A stretch of DNA of 64,000 nt from the NCBI GenBank assembly GCA_002900995.3, contig CM035311.1:558001-622000 (forward strand), in the 5' to 3' direction. The stretch is from Ganoderma boninense. Lineage: Eukaryota > Basidiomycota > Agaricomycetes > Polyporales > Polyporaceae. The position numbers and the translations under genes are program-made. Shown here in pieces: positions 11,602 through 23,109 of the stretch. The notes beneath the pieces were generated by a model that saw only the letters and a program-made list of their open reading frames with translations, had not been told where the DNA came from and ran no database searches. Each line of letters opens with the position of its first letter. Positions within the stretch are counted from its first letter, which is position 1.

Positions 11602-14600
11602 ATGAACGTCGCCGCCCTCCTCCACGACTCCCCCTCAGACGACCTCCGCCGCCGCCAGGCCCGCCAGGAGCAGACGCAGGACCACCAGCAGCCACCCTCC
11701 CAGCAGCAGCAACAACAGCCATCCCACCGCCCACCTCATCACTCCCCACCCCTCGAACGCCTCCTCGCGACCAGCTGCGAGATCGCGACAGACCCCCACA
11801 AGACCTACCCCTTCCCCCGCATCCTCATGGCCAGCCACCGTTGGCCTACCGCAGGTCGCCCCCGCCACACCACCCCTCACGCCCACCCAGTCCCCCGCGC
11901 CACGCCCCACCAGCATACGGCGCGGCACCTCCCGGTCCCGGCGCGGACTTCCCCGCGCATTCATCGTCGTCGTCGTCGCAACGCCACCACCTCCCGCCGC
12001 CGTCGACGCTGCTGTCGGACCACCAGCCCCCGTACGAGATCGCAGGCGCAGGAGGAGGACACGGGACGAGGATCGGGAGGGAGCTGGGGCACCCGCACGA
12101 TCGGTTGGGCCCGCCGCCGCCGGGTGAGTGTCGTGCGCGTATCATTCTTGCGCCAACTTTGTCTTGTCCGTCTCGTCGGCTGTGCCCGTTCGAGGCCCTC
12201 TTCGGCTCCCGTCCCGTCCGCGTCCCGGGCGTGCACGGACGGTGCGCTTTGTCGTACCTCTCCCTTAGAGCTCGGTTGCCGTCGCTCCCCGCTGCGTCTT
12301 TGTCCCCGTGATATTTGAGATCTACCCTCGTGTCGAGATGGGAGGTTTGCAGCGGTGGTCGGACATGAACGCATTTTGCGATGGGATGGGTGATTGCGGG
12401 CTGAGCGTTTGTCGCCTCGCCCGTTGCCAATCCCCGTCCCATGATGGAATCATGGGCTTCTAGAGTTCTGTCGTGGACGTCACGAACACGTCGCAGACGC
12501 ATGTTCGCAGGGTCGATATCTCGGGCAGGAGCGCTTGTGCCGAGCTCTGCCGACACGGGGTGGCAGACAACCTTGAGCTTCTTGCGCAGCCACGTTTTAG
12601 ACTTCTTCCTTCGGTGCTGCGCCAGAACAAGAGTTCTTTGTCCGGGTCACCGATCACCGTGATTTCACCGTTGTTGCTGTGTCGCGAGCCCACCATCTTC
12701 CGTTCCACGGTGTACATCCTCAGATGCCGCTGGTCGTGAGATTTGTGAAATTACCTTGGTGTCTTGCCTGGCAGCGCGGTCGAGGACGTTTCGCTTTTTG
12801 TGCATGTCACAAACGACTCCACGAGCAGATTACGTCCTGGGGAACATCAGGATGGACGCCGTGCTAGATCTTTGACCTTGCAGAGCGGAGATGAATGTCC
12901 TGTTGAAGATGGCCGCGGTGACCTCGGCGTTTGTCCATTCGTCACTATGGACTTCCGCGCCCCCGCCCCATGACTGCAGTGCAGAATACCGCATTCTCTG
13001 CATAGTTGGCTATGACTCGAATTCCCTGCCTGGCTGACTACGGCTATGGCCATGGCTGCGAAAACGCATTCTAGCCTTAGGTCGAGAGGGGGTAGCTTTG
13101 CGCTCCCTTCCAAACCTCCGTGATTCCGTGGTGTTCCGCAGTGACTGAGGCCGCTTCGCCGTTGTCTCACTTTCCTTGTCTCGGCGGCCGGGGGAACCGC
13201 AAGCGGCATTCAAGCGAATACCATAGTAAACTATGGCTATACCTCTAGCTACATTCCCAGACTTTCGCTCTAATCCCAAGAATCCCTTTTCGCCAGCAGA
13301 GCGCGGCGCAATTGCGAATGGTGCTGCCTTTCCTAGCAGCTACTTCGCAGTTTTCTCGACAGGGTTATGTACCGTGGACGAGCAGGTACCTTGGGCGGTG
13401 TTCAGTCTCATTCTGGGGCATTTATTTTGGATCCTGGCTTTTATGAATCGCGACACTGATAGCATGGTTCCCGTTCAGCAGGCCATTCAACCTCCTCTGT
13501 AATCCAACCCTACGTCGTCGAACATCGTACGCCTAGTCTCCCTCCAAAGGCGCAACCCCATCACCACCCCCATCCCCATGCACATTCGCATCCCAGCACG
13601 CCATCATCCATGTACATGCCGCCACCTCCTGGGCGTTCCATCCACGCTTCTCCGCCCACCCATCACCCGAGCCATGGCCCGGGGCAGGGAAGCATCCCTC
13701 TATTCCCGACACCTGTAGGCCCCGGCGTCCCACCGAGCGGACCGCCGATGCACGCGCCACCTGGGCCTCCACCGGCATCGGGGATGAGCCTACGTATCGG
13801 CGAGCCGCCCCCCATGTACGGCAGCCACGTCCCTTCCCCGCATTCCCACCATAGCCACCATCGAGACGACAGACACCGCGGCCGCGGGAGCAGCACGAGC
13901 AGCAACGCGCCGCCGCTACCCTCTGGTATCCTCTCGAGCACAGCGTCGCCCGTGATGGCGAGCCTGCAACGCCCGCCTCCCTACGACGAACGAGAGCGCG
14001 ACCGTGACCGCGAGATGCGCGAGATGGAGCGTGCCGCCATTGAACGGGACCGGGCCCTCGTCGAGCGGGAGCGGATGGAACGAGAACGGATGGAGCGGGA
14101 GGCCGGGCCGGCACTGGCGTCGAGACCCCGTGGGCACGCTGGAGCGCCCGGGCCTGGTCTCGCAGCGGGCCCGGGGTCCTCGTTGGCATCAATGCCTTCG
14201 ACTCCCATTAGCCCTGGTCCCGGTCGTTCGCTCCAGCACTTCCTCGGCATGCGCGGTGGTGCTCTCCCACCCGACAGACGCGAACGAGAGAGGGACGAGA
14301 GAAGCATGGGACGGGGAATGGAGCAGGAGAGAGAAAGACGCAGCAGCGTGAGCGTGGCCGCGGTGAGTCCATTGGAATCTCCGGAGACTGCGAGGAGGGA
14401 GAGAGAGCTGCGGGAGAGGGAGCTGCGCGAACGGGACATGAGGGAGAGGGAGCTGGTGGAAAGGGAGAGGGAGAAGGAGAAGGCCAGGCAGGAGAGGCAG
14501 GCAGCAATCAAGGACCGGGAGCGACAAGAACGACGCGACCGCGAGATCCGGGAGCAGATGCAGATGCAGCAGATCGAACGGGAGCGGGAGTTGCGGGACC

Positions 14601-17357
14601 AGGAGCTGAGGGAGCGCATGCGGCAGCGAGAAATCCTGGAGCGAGAGCAGCGGGAGAGGGAGCAGGTTGAGCGGGACGGGTACCGGCGGCACATACACGA
14701 GATGATGGGCGTCAGCGGAGGTGGCCTCGGCCTCGGTGCTGGGCCGTCGATGGTGGAGGTCGAGGAACGCGAACGTGAGTGGATGAAGCAACAGAAGCGC
14801 AATCAACAGCAACAACAACAAGGCCTCGGGCATCCCGATATGCGGCCTCCTTCGCAAGGTCAACCCCCACTCCCACTGCCTCACGAGCACCAGCATCGCC
14901 CACCATCTGGCTCTGGACGCATGCCTGTGATGGGTCCACCGGCATCTCAAGTGTGGTCCCGGATACTGCCGCCGCAGACTGGCCCGGCACATGAAGACGA
15001 GAGGATGATGATAGAACGCGAGCAGGTGGAGCGCAGGAGGATGGAAGAGATGCCACCACGAGAGTTAGCCTGGGAGGCGTCGGAGGCGAAGCCGGAACGC
15101 CCACCACGTCAGGGCGGACGAACAGGCAAGTCGCGGGCGAGCGTGAAGGACAGGGAGGAGCGGGCGAAGGCGGCGGCGGCAGCAGAGGGAGAGGAGCGGG
15201 TGGAGCCGCAGCGAAGGCAAAGGGTGAGTGCTAGGGAGAAGGAGCAGCGTGAGCGCGAGAGGCTGGAGCGAGCGGAGATGGAGCAACGGGAACGAGAGCA
15301 GCGAGAGATGGAGAGACGAGAGAGGGAAAGGGAGCGGGAGCGGGAGTTCCGGATGCGCGAACGGGAGATCGCGTGGCAACAAGAAGCTGAGCTGTTTGAG
15401 CAGGAGAGGATGCAGCGCGCCATGCACGAGGATGCCCTTCGTGCGGGTCGTGCAAGGGATGCCCAGGGTCCAACACACGGTCAGCAACACCTCCATCCTG
15501 CACATATTCATCCCCGTTCTGCTGCCGGGACACCGTTTGGACCCGAAGGCTCGTCCTGCGAGCCATCAAGCACCTCGGCACGTTCGTCTACCCGCGCACA
15601 CCCTTCCCCTTCCTCGACTTCCCTCCGTCACTCACCGAAGAAGGCGCGCCCGCAGACCCCCTCGACATCCGTGCGACAGTCTTCCTGCCCTCGCGCTTCC
15701 TCCCGCTCACGCGGCCCGCACGCCCGCGCATCTGGGGCGGCGCGCTCATCCCCGCCGTGCCGCTGCTCCTGGGCACGCAAAGGCAGCTGTGCGTGCAGTT
15801 CAGCGGCGCGCACCCGCAGTACGGGCGCCCGTGGCCCGAGGAGGTGCGCGAGGGCCGACGCGTGTACACGGACGACTCGGACATGTTCTTGTGCGCGCTG
15901 CACGCGGGGTGGGTGTCGTGGAGCCAGGCGCGGAAGGCGAGGAGGGAGGGACGGGACCTGAGGATCGAGGTGAAGCTCACGCGGGAGGCGCGGTTCGTGG
16001 GCGGGTTCGGGAACGTGCTGAAGGCGAGGGAGCGCGGGGAGCCTGTGGAGGACCTGGGCGCGGAGGACGACGGGCGGGAGCTGTTGAGCTCGGGGTGGGG
16101 GAACGGGCACGACGGGGCGGGCGTGGAGATCCTGAGGGCGGAGTTCGCCTTGGTGCGTGTTGTCCGTCGATCTTGCGATGTCTGGTGCGTGGTGTCTGAC
16201 GTTGGTGTTGGTTTGCACTGTGGCCTGTAGCCTGGGACGGCGCACTCGTTCGGCCTGCGCAATCGCTCGCAGCGCATGCTCGAGTACGCGGAGCGGCGCT
16301 CTGCGCTCGCGTGCGGTTCCCGCTCGAGCCGGAAGCGGAGGCGGTTGCTCAATGGTGCCTTTGCAGAGGGCGAGAGTACGGTGCACCTAGTGGTCGACCA
16401 GGAGGACGAGGAGCTTTGCGACACGCGGGTCATGGTCTTCGGCACCGACTCGAGCTGGCCGGAAATCGGGTACGTCGATCCTTCGTTAGACCGTCTTCCC
16501 GAGTGCGCGTTTAAACATGCTTGGGTTTGCCTTGAAGGTTCAAGTACCACCCCGAGGCGTTGAGGGCTATTCTGTTCCCTCAATCCTCTCCAGAAGGTCG
16601 TCCATCGAAACGAAGAAAACTTGCTGCCATCGCCGACAACGCGTCCGACACAGGCCCGATCGAGGAGAACAGCGATGACGAACTCGTCCGGCAACAGCGC
16701 GCGGTGGTCGTCGAGACGCTCTGGGAGAGCTTCCTGATCTCCCAGCGCGGCCAGATTCCTTCCAGCGAGCTCGAGGGCGACAAGGAGAATGCTGCCGACG
16801 CGGCGCCGTCTGGGAGCGGTCGCCGATATGTGATCGCGCTTCTCACGAACACGGGCGGCACGATGGGCAAGCTGTCGAAATCGACACAACTACGACAAGG
16901 GAAGGACGCCCACGCTGCGCACGCCACTCACGGTCCCCACAAACCTGTGCCCGTCGCAGACGATGCCCCAGAAGTCAACGGCACGGGCGGTGGCGTGAAT
17001 GGGCCTGCGCAGTCCGACGCGGGCGCTAGCAAGTCTCCGCAGAACAAGATTGATGGCCAGGTCGCAGGTGCACACGCGAAAATGTCGACTTCAGCTTCGG
17101 AGGACGGCCATGTTGGTACGCAGCCCCCGGAGAGCATCGCGCGGGCGCCGTCGTCGAGCGACGGGTCCGTGGACGCGGACGTGGAGGAAGGGAGCGGGCC
17201 GATCCAGATCCTGCACCGGGATCTAGGCGAGGAGAACTTCGAGTTCGCGCTGGACGGGATCAGCGTCGTCAGCGCGGAGGTGGTGAATGGGATGCGCAAG
17301 GGCTGGAAGCTCGAGGCACGGCAGTGGAAGTGGGTGCAGGTCGGGGTGTCGTCGTGA
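11602..17357 (+). CDS. Rxt3-like subunit of an Rpd3L-type histone deacetylase complex
   Basis: Rxt3 proteins are nuclear subunits of the large Rpd3 histone deacetylase complex. The family core is at 15563-17357: IKHLGTFVYPRTPFPFLDF, then GRRVYTDDSDMFLCALHAGW, then a basic beta-rich stretch. It lies in exons 15563-16152, 16231-16469 and 16538-17357, which keep phase and end in TGA. The N-terminal half comes from about 13537-15479. It is low-complexity, starting with His/Pro runs and followed by long Glu/Arg repeats that predict extended charged helices. The proposed first exon begins at ATG 11602 with a Gln-rich stretch (MNVAALLHDSPSDDLRRRQ). Its frame changes before a donor near 12125, and its phase does not match the next acceptor by eye, so the 5' structure is uncertain. 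The 3' exons are duplicated at 21303-23109. The family call rests on the YTDDSD/HAGW region. Confidence 0.78.
12126..13536 (+). other. probable long intron or unresolved 5' exons of the Rxt3-like gene
   Basis: It starts with a good donor (GTGAGT) after a Pro-rich coding stretch and ends at a TAG acceptor before the His/Pro-rich exon. At about 1.4 kb it is far longer than other introns in the window. No protein domain is visible in any frame. One or more small exons could be hidden here, because the phases on either side do not match directly. Confidence 0.4.
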
Positions 17358-17835
17358 GTGGTGGACCCACGACACGATCCGCATTCTGAAAACAGACCGC
17401 ACGTTGATGACGGGATGCGCGTGCGAGCCTCGCAAGGCCATTACCATTCAATGTCGAGGACGATGAACGAATGTAGGGTCTACGATGCTAACGCTGTTCC
17501 GTGCCACGGACTAGTTGTGCTGCTATTATTCGTATCTTTATTACAGGGGTAATCGAAAGCGAACTTGTACTGGTACCCATTCTAGATATTCCATGCAATT
17601 CCATCATCATTCTCCTCCGCCTCCTCCTCAATTGTCTCTCCCCTCTCAGATCGATCTCTCAAGTCGGCTATGTCAGTGCAGCCGACAAGATCGAAGGCGG
17701 TTATGTAATCTGCACAGCCCCTCCTGGCGCTGGTCTCGTGTGTCTCTCGCATGCGAATTCGATGGACACGAAAGCTCTCCAGGCTAACGCGTCGATGCGC
17801 AACAACGTGCATGACGTGTTCTAGCCCACCAGCAA
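15563..17835 (+). repeat. segmental duplication, copy 1 (Rxt3-like 3' exons and 3' flank)
   Basis: Base 15564 corresponds to 21319, a constant offset of 5755 bases until small indels begin after about 16.9 kb. I saw only three substitutions in the first roughly 1.2 kb. From about 16757 onward divergence rises sharply, with substitutions and short indels through the last exon. The non-coding 3' flank is still alignable to the shared CAACGTGCATGAC near 17.8 kb. Confidence 0.9.
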
Positions 17836-19023
17836 CCTGTATCCCTGCCGTGACCCGCGTGGACGGTGCGGCCGAGTGGCTCGCAGAGCCACGTTTTTTC
17901 GTCTCGCAACGAACACTGAACGCCGAGCGGCGATCCTCTCTCCGCCCGCCAGCCCCATGTCGACCGCAAAATTGCGCCGTGTACAGCAACTCAATCAATG
18001 CCTCTCAGCCTCGGAACGCACACACGACGCGTTGCCATGCCCTCACTCGCTCTCGGCCCTCGCACTGCCCTCGCCCCCCACTTGCATGTTCTCCCCCGCC
18101 ACTCTCTCCTCTCCCCGCCAGTCGTCCAACGTTCAACACTCGGCTCTCGTCTCTCTCGCTCTCCAGCCTGTTTCCACGCGCCCAAATGTGATACGCGTCC
18201 GAAACAGGCTCAGCAACCGCGATCATGCCGCGCCTAGCACTACTCCACTGTGAGTCTCTTCTGCGTTCTCCCCCGTATTCTGCACTTACATTCCCGCACC
18301 AACAGCCTCGCCAAATGTTTCCTTGCGTGCCAGGAACCCTTTGGCATGCATCGGTACAGCTGGCAAAGTCGAACACAGCACACCAAGCCGCCGCCGCCCC
18401 GTACCACAACATTGCCGTCTCAGCCTCACCAGGTACGTCAAGCCTCCATTCTTTGACGTCATCGGACTTCTTACTGACCGGCTCGAACGTCAGCATCGTG
18501 AAAACAGCGAGACGGAGGCGGTCCGAGTGGGCGGGGGCACGAAAACCGTCCACTGCGCCAGCAACTCCCCTCCCGCACGTCCAGACAGCGGCGGGCCCCC
18601 GCAAAATGGCATGCGCAGGGTACCTCGTGCATCCCTGCGACGGGATATACGTACTGGAAGGGCGGCGACGACGCAGCCGCAGTGCCACGCCCCGATGTCT
18701 ACATGCTAGGTAAGAAAAGCGCGCCGTTTACCACCAGCCCGGATGTATCGCGGCTGACTACGTGTGTGGTAGGCTGCGGGGACACGCCCACAAGGTTCGC
18801 AGCCGGTTCAGCGGCGAACGGCACGAGTTCCACAGGCCGACGGGACTGTCGACTACGCGGGCGCCCAGCTGCCGACGTGCTGCTGCCGCTCCGCCACGGT
18901 GCCGTCGTCTGGAAGGTATGCCTCTGTCGTTAGTATTAATGCAAGCGAACTCAAATCAGTAACGGGGACAGCCGCGACGGCCGTAGGCGAAGACGTGCAG
19001 CGCGCCTTACCCGCACCTGGCGA
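17358..19023 (+). other. 3' flank of the Rxt3-like gene, then splice-like sequence of unknown meaning
   Basis: After the duplicated 3' flank (to about 17.84 kb), a series of well-formed donor/acceptor pairs begins near ATG 18225. Donors GTGAGT, GTACGT, GTAAGA and GTATGC are each followed 43-64 bases later by a pyrimidine-rich AG. The intervening blocks are open in at least one frame. No frame joins them into a protein I recognise, and some joins meet stops. It may be a fast-evolving or decayed gene or a spliced non-coding transcript. Confidence 0.35.
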
Positions 19024-19344
19024 GTAAGTCGGCCATCACCTGCGTCCAGGTCGCCGGAACACGTTCTAACCAAGCATTACACAGCCCCAGTTCACCTGCG
19101 CAACGAACGGGACCGGTCCCGCGATGATTCGTCGAGGTTGAAAAAATCGCTCGACGCGCGATTTCATGGAAATTCGACCGGCTTTCAATGGGCAGCCACC
19201 CAGCCCGAGCCCCGACGGCCAATACAGCGCAGCGAACACTTCCAACGAAGCATCCGGTTCACAAATGCACCGTCCGACACGGCTGCAGCCCGCCCGCCAA
19301 CAAACAGCGAGCGGATTTTGAACCCCGGCTACTGCCCCTAGCAG
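19024..19344 (+). repeat. 321-bp tandem duplication, unit 1
   Basis: The unit begins with GTAAGTCGG, includes ACACAG followed by CCCCAGTTCAC, and carries a strongly conserved block around GAAAAAATCGCTCG and GGCTTTCAATGGGCAGCC. It looks like one intron of about 62 bases plus one exon-like block of about 259 bases. The second unit follows directly. Confidence 0.85.
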
Positions 19345-19553
19345 GTAAATCGACTATCAGTCACGTCCAGGCCGTCAGAACGCTCTCAAACTAAGCACGA
19401 CACAGCCCCAGTTCACGTACGCGACGAACGGGATCGTTTCTGCGAAGATCCGGCAAGATTGAAAAAATCGCTCGAAACGCGATTTCATGGAAATTCACCC
19501 GGCTTTCAATGGGCAGCCGCTCAGCCCGAGCCCCGACGGCGGGCCTAGCCTTA
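19345..19553 (+). repeat. 321-bp tandem duplication, unit 2, cut by the assembly gap
   Basis: It repeats unit 1 at a fixed offset of 321 bases, starting GTAAATCGA, with scattered substitutions. The match runs to about 19540 (GAGCCCCGACGGC) and the sequence stops at the N run. An assembly break inside a tandem repeat suggests more units may be missing. Confidence 0.85.
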
Positions 19554-19653
19554 NNNNNNNNNNNNNNNNNNNNNNNNNNNNNNNNNNNNNNNNNNNNNNN
19601 NNNNNNNNNNNNNNNNNNNNNNNNNNNNNNNNNNNNNNNNNNNNNNNNNNNNN
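19554..19653. other. assembly gap (100 N)
   Basis: Exactly 100 ambiguous bases, a customary placeholder for a gap of unknown size. Order and distance of the flanking sequence are therefore not certain. Confidence 0.98.
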
Positions 19654-21302
19654 GAGGCTGACGGTAGTGGAGTTAGCAGATCATGCAAACACGGCAGAAG
19701 GACGATCATGGGCAGCATCACACGCATTTACAACAGCGAGAGTTGAAGCAGCCTCGGGAAGAAGAGCGGATCGCTTCGAGGGGTGCGGTCATGGCTGCAG
19801 TCGGTACAGTTTCCTGTCGGGCGGCACGAAGACGGGCGAGAGGGACTGTGCGGGCTCAGGCGCTTGAAGACGGGGTCAATCGGCGGGGCATTCGATCTCA
19901 TGTGGGTCTCAGAGGTACGCTTCTCCTGTTCAGAGCGCTAGGAACAAGGCTGACCACTGGTGTTTACAGTGATTTCACACACAGGGATGAAGGTGGTCGG
20001 CGGTGGCAGCCCGACGGGCGGGACACCGAGAGCGACCTTCAAGGTCACGGAGACACGCCGGCGGGCACTCACCCAGACAGGCATGCGGAGCGAGAGCGAG
20101 CTTGTGCCGCGGTCCGCGCAGGGCGAAGACGACTGAAAACTCACCTGGCGAAGACATGACTGCGGGCGGACAGCGAGCACACCCGGAGCCTCGGCTGGCG
20201 GCAGCCTTCAGGATTACACAAACACTGCGGCGGAGTGTTTGCACAGGTACGCACCATCGATTGCGAGCACTGAGAGCGAGACTGACTGTGGGAAGCAGGG
20301 GCTCAGAAGAGTTGGCTGCCGGCGGGCTCGGAGCGCACGGGCGCACTCACCGACTCGGAGACCATCAAGACGCGCACGCAGGAGCCAGCAAGTCGCGTCC
20401 CTCGAGAGCACCAAGGGCGAGAGCAACATGGGAGACGTGGACGGGGGTCTCGAACGACGACTGGCGAGGAACTGAGTGCCGGCGAACGAGGGGCGCACCG
20501 GCGGGCTGTGCGCAGCTCAAGGGCCAAGACTCGGGGAGACGGACGGAGCACATAGGACACTGACTCACCTGGGGCGTGTCCTGGCGGGGGCGGCGTTCGT
20601 AAGCCCCGACGCCATGTAGGGACACGGGGGAGTGCGAGGAGGAACTAGCGGGTAAGCACGTACCTTGTGCGTCTGGGCTTCCGGGGCCTCTCCGTCTCCG
20701 CGAGGGTGACCGTCCCGAATCCGGCGGGGAGAACGTGTCGAGAGGCGGCCGTTGGGCGTGGCGCAGGCAGGACTCGGTGCGGGCGGCGCAGATGGCAGCG
20801 GGGTCGGGGCACGGGGCACGGGCGAGGGCGATGAGGTGGTGCAGAGCAGAGACGTGTTGGACGCGGGACGCGAGACGCGGCTCGGGTGTCGCATAGGCGC
20901 CCGTGGACTGGTCGGTTGGCGTGTGCTGCGTTCTGTGTCTGTAACGCACATATTCTGTCCGCGGCCGTGCTGGGCACGCGCGTACTTCTCTCTGCCCGCC
21001 GTGTGCGCTGTATTTACTGGCGGTGTACACACATGCAGTCTGTCCTCCCGATGCGTGCTCGAGTCCCCACACCGCCCTCCTACACCTTCCACCACACAAC
21101 TCTACCCTCTGCACAACTCCACCCTCTGGACACCACCCTCTGGACACTTCTACTCTCTGTACACCACCCTATGCACACCACCCTATGCACACCACAAGTC
21201 AAGCATAATCAACGGCCCCTTGCGTCTCCCGCGTCTCCTGCGCCGCGCGCCCCGCACACGAGGCTACCAGACTCCCGCTCGCGTGCGCCGGCTCGCCCCC
21301 AG
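19654..21302. other. GC-rich sequence upstream of the truncated Rxt3 copy, no recognised gene
   Basis: On the minus strand there are several GTGAGT-like donors (plus-strand CTCACC near 20069, 20144, 20345 and 20567), and on the plus strand GTACGC motifs. Long ORFs on both strands are GC-driven and show no domain. It does not resemble the Rxt3 5' half, so the duplication did not include that part. Confidence 0.4.
21119..21195 (+). repeat. short degenerate minisatellite
   Basis: Variants of a 14-15 base unit, ACCACCCTCTGGAC and ACCACCCTATGCAC, repeat about five times about 100 bases before the start of the truncated Rxt3 copy. Confidence 0.75.
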
Positions 21303-23109
21303 CGCCGCTCGTCCTGCCCATCAAGCACCTCGGCACGTTCGTCTACCCGCGCACACCCTTCCCCTTCCTCGACTTCCCTCCGTCACTCACCGAAGAAGGC
21401 GCGCCCGCAGACCCCCTCGACATCCGTGCGACAGTCTTCCTGCCCTCGCGCTTCCTCCCGCTCACGCGGCCCGCACGCCCGCGCATCTGGGGCGGCGCGC
21501 TCATCCCCGCCGTGCCGCTGCTCCTGGGCACGCAAAGGCAGCTGTGCGTGCAGTTCAGCGGCGCGCACCCGCAGTACGGGCGCCCGTGGCCCGAGGAGGT
21601 GCGCGAGGGCCGACGCGTGTACACGGACGACTCGGACATGTTCTTGTGCGCGCTGCACGCGGGGTGGGTGTCGTGGAGCCAGGCGCGGAAGGCGAGGAGG
21701 GAGGGACGGGACCTGAGGATCGAGGTGAAGCTCACGCGGGAGGCGCGGTTCGTGGGCGGGTTCGGGAACGTGCTGAAGGCGAGGGAGCGCGGGGAGCCTG
21801 TGGAGGACCTGGGCGCGGAGGACGACGGGCGGGAGCTGCTGAGCTCGGGGTGGGGGAACGGGCACGACGGGGCGGGTGTGGAGATCCTGAGGGCGGAGTT
21901 CGTCTTGGTGCGTGTTGTCCGTCGATCTTGCGATGTCTGGTGCGTGGTGTCTGACGTTGGTGTTGGTTTGCACTGTGGCCTGTAGCCTGGGACGGCGCAC
22001 TCGTTCGGCCTGCGCAATCGCTCGCAGCGCATGCTCGAGTACGCGGAGCGGCGCTCTGCGCTCGCGTGCGGTTCCCGCTCGAGCCGGAAGCGGAGGCGGT
22101 TGCTCAATGGTGCCTTTGCAGAGGGCGAGAGTACGGTGCACCTAGTGGTCGACCAGGAGGACGAGGAGCTTTGCGACACGCGGGTCATGGTCTTCGGCAC
22201 CGACTCGAGCTGGCCGGAAATCGGGTACGTCGATCCTTCGTTAGACCGTCTTCCCGAGTGCGCGTTTAAACATGCTTGGGTTTGCCTTGAAGGTTCAAGT
22301 ACCACCCCGAGGCGTTGAGGGCTATTCTGTTCCCTCAATCCTCTCCAGAAGGTCGTCCATCGAAACGAAGAAAACTTGCTGCCATCGCCGACAACGCGTC
22401 CGACACAGGCCCGATCGAGGAGAACAGCGATGACGAACTCGTCCGGCAACAGCGCGCGGTGGTCGTCGAGACGCTCTGGGAGAGCTTCCTGATCTCCCAG
22501 CGCGGCCAGATACCCGCCAGCGAACTCGAGGGCGATAAGGAGAATGCTTCCGACGCAGCGCCGTCTGGGAGCGGTCGTCGATATGTGATCGCGCTTCTCA
22601 CGAACGCGGGCGGCACGATGGGCAAGCTGTCGAAGTCGACACAGCACCGACAGCAACAACAGCAAGAAGCGAAGGACGTCGACGCTGCGGACGCCACTCA
22701 CGGTCTCAACGAAGCTGTGCCCGCCGCAGACGATCCCCCACAAGTCAACGGCACGGGTGGCGGCTTGAATGGGCTTGCGCAGTCCGACGCGGGCGCCAGC
22801 AAGTCTCCGCAGGAACAGGTTACGGGTGCGGATGCTAAAATGTCGACTTCGAGTTCGGAGGACAGGCATGCTGGTGCACATCCTTCCGAGAGCATATCGC
22901 GGGCACCGTCGTTGAGCGACGAGTCGGTAGACGTGGACGAGGGGAGCGGGCCGATCCAGATCCTGCACCGGGACCTGGGCGAGGAAAACTTCGAGTTCGC
23001 GGCAGACGGGATCAGCGTAGTGAGCGCGGAGGTGGTGAACGGGATGCGCAAGGGCTGGAAGCTCGAGGCGAGGCAGTGGAAGTGGGTGCAGGTCGGGGTG
23101 TCGTCGTGA
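21303..23109 (+). pseudogene. 5'-truncated Rxt3-like copy 2
   Basis: This copy holds only the last three exons of the Rxt3-like gene: 21303-21907, 21986-22224 and 22293-23109. Both internal introns are kept, so it is a DNA-level duplicate and not a retrocopy. The reading frame is open to the same terminal residues (WKWVQVGVSS). The exon starts after a clean pyrimidine-CCCCCAG acceptor and reads APLVLPIKHLGTFVYP. The Glu/Arg-rich N-terminal half is missing, and nothing like it is found upstream to the gap. The last exon differs from copy 1 by several replacements and a Gln-rich insertion (near 22650). The open frame argues for selection or recent origin. With the gap close by, it could also be an alternative haplotype placed in tandem. 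Confidence 0.75.

Noticed and set aside
13981..14992. long minus-strand ORFs rich in Ser/Arg or Leu/Pro
   Set aside because: They are complementary images of the Glu/Arg repeat region of the Rxt3-like gene.
17868..17925. tRNA-like A-box (GCGGCCGAGTGGC) followed by a T run
   Set aside because: No B-box (GGTTCGA-type) within tRNA distance and no foldable acceptor or anticodon stem; it lies in the duplicated 3' flank and is not conserved in copy 2.
20003..21147. long ORFs on both strands between the gap and the truncated Rxt3 copy
   Set aside because: Arg/Ala/Gly-rich, overlapping on opposite strands, no family likeness; best explained by high GC content.
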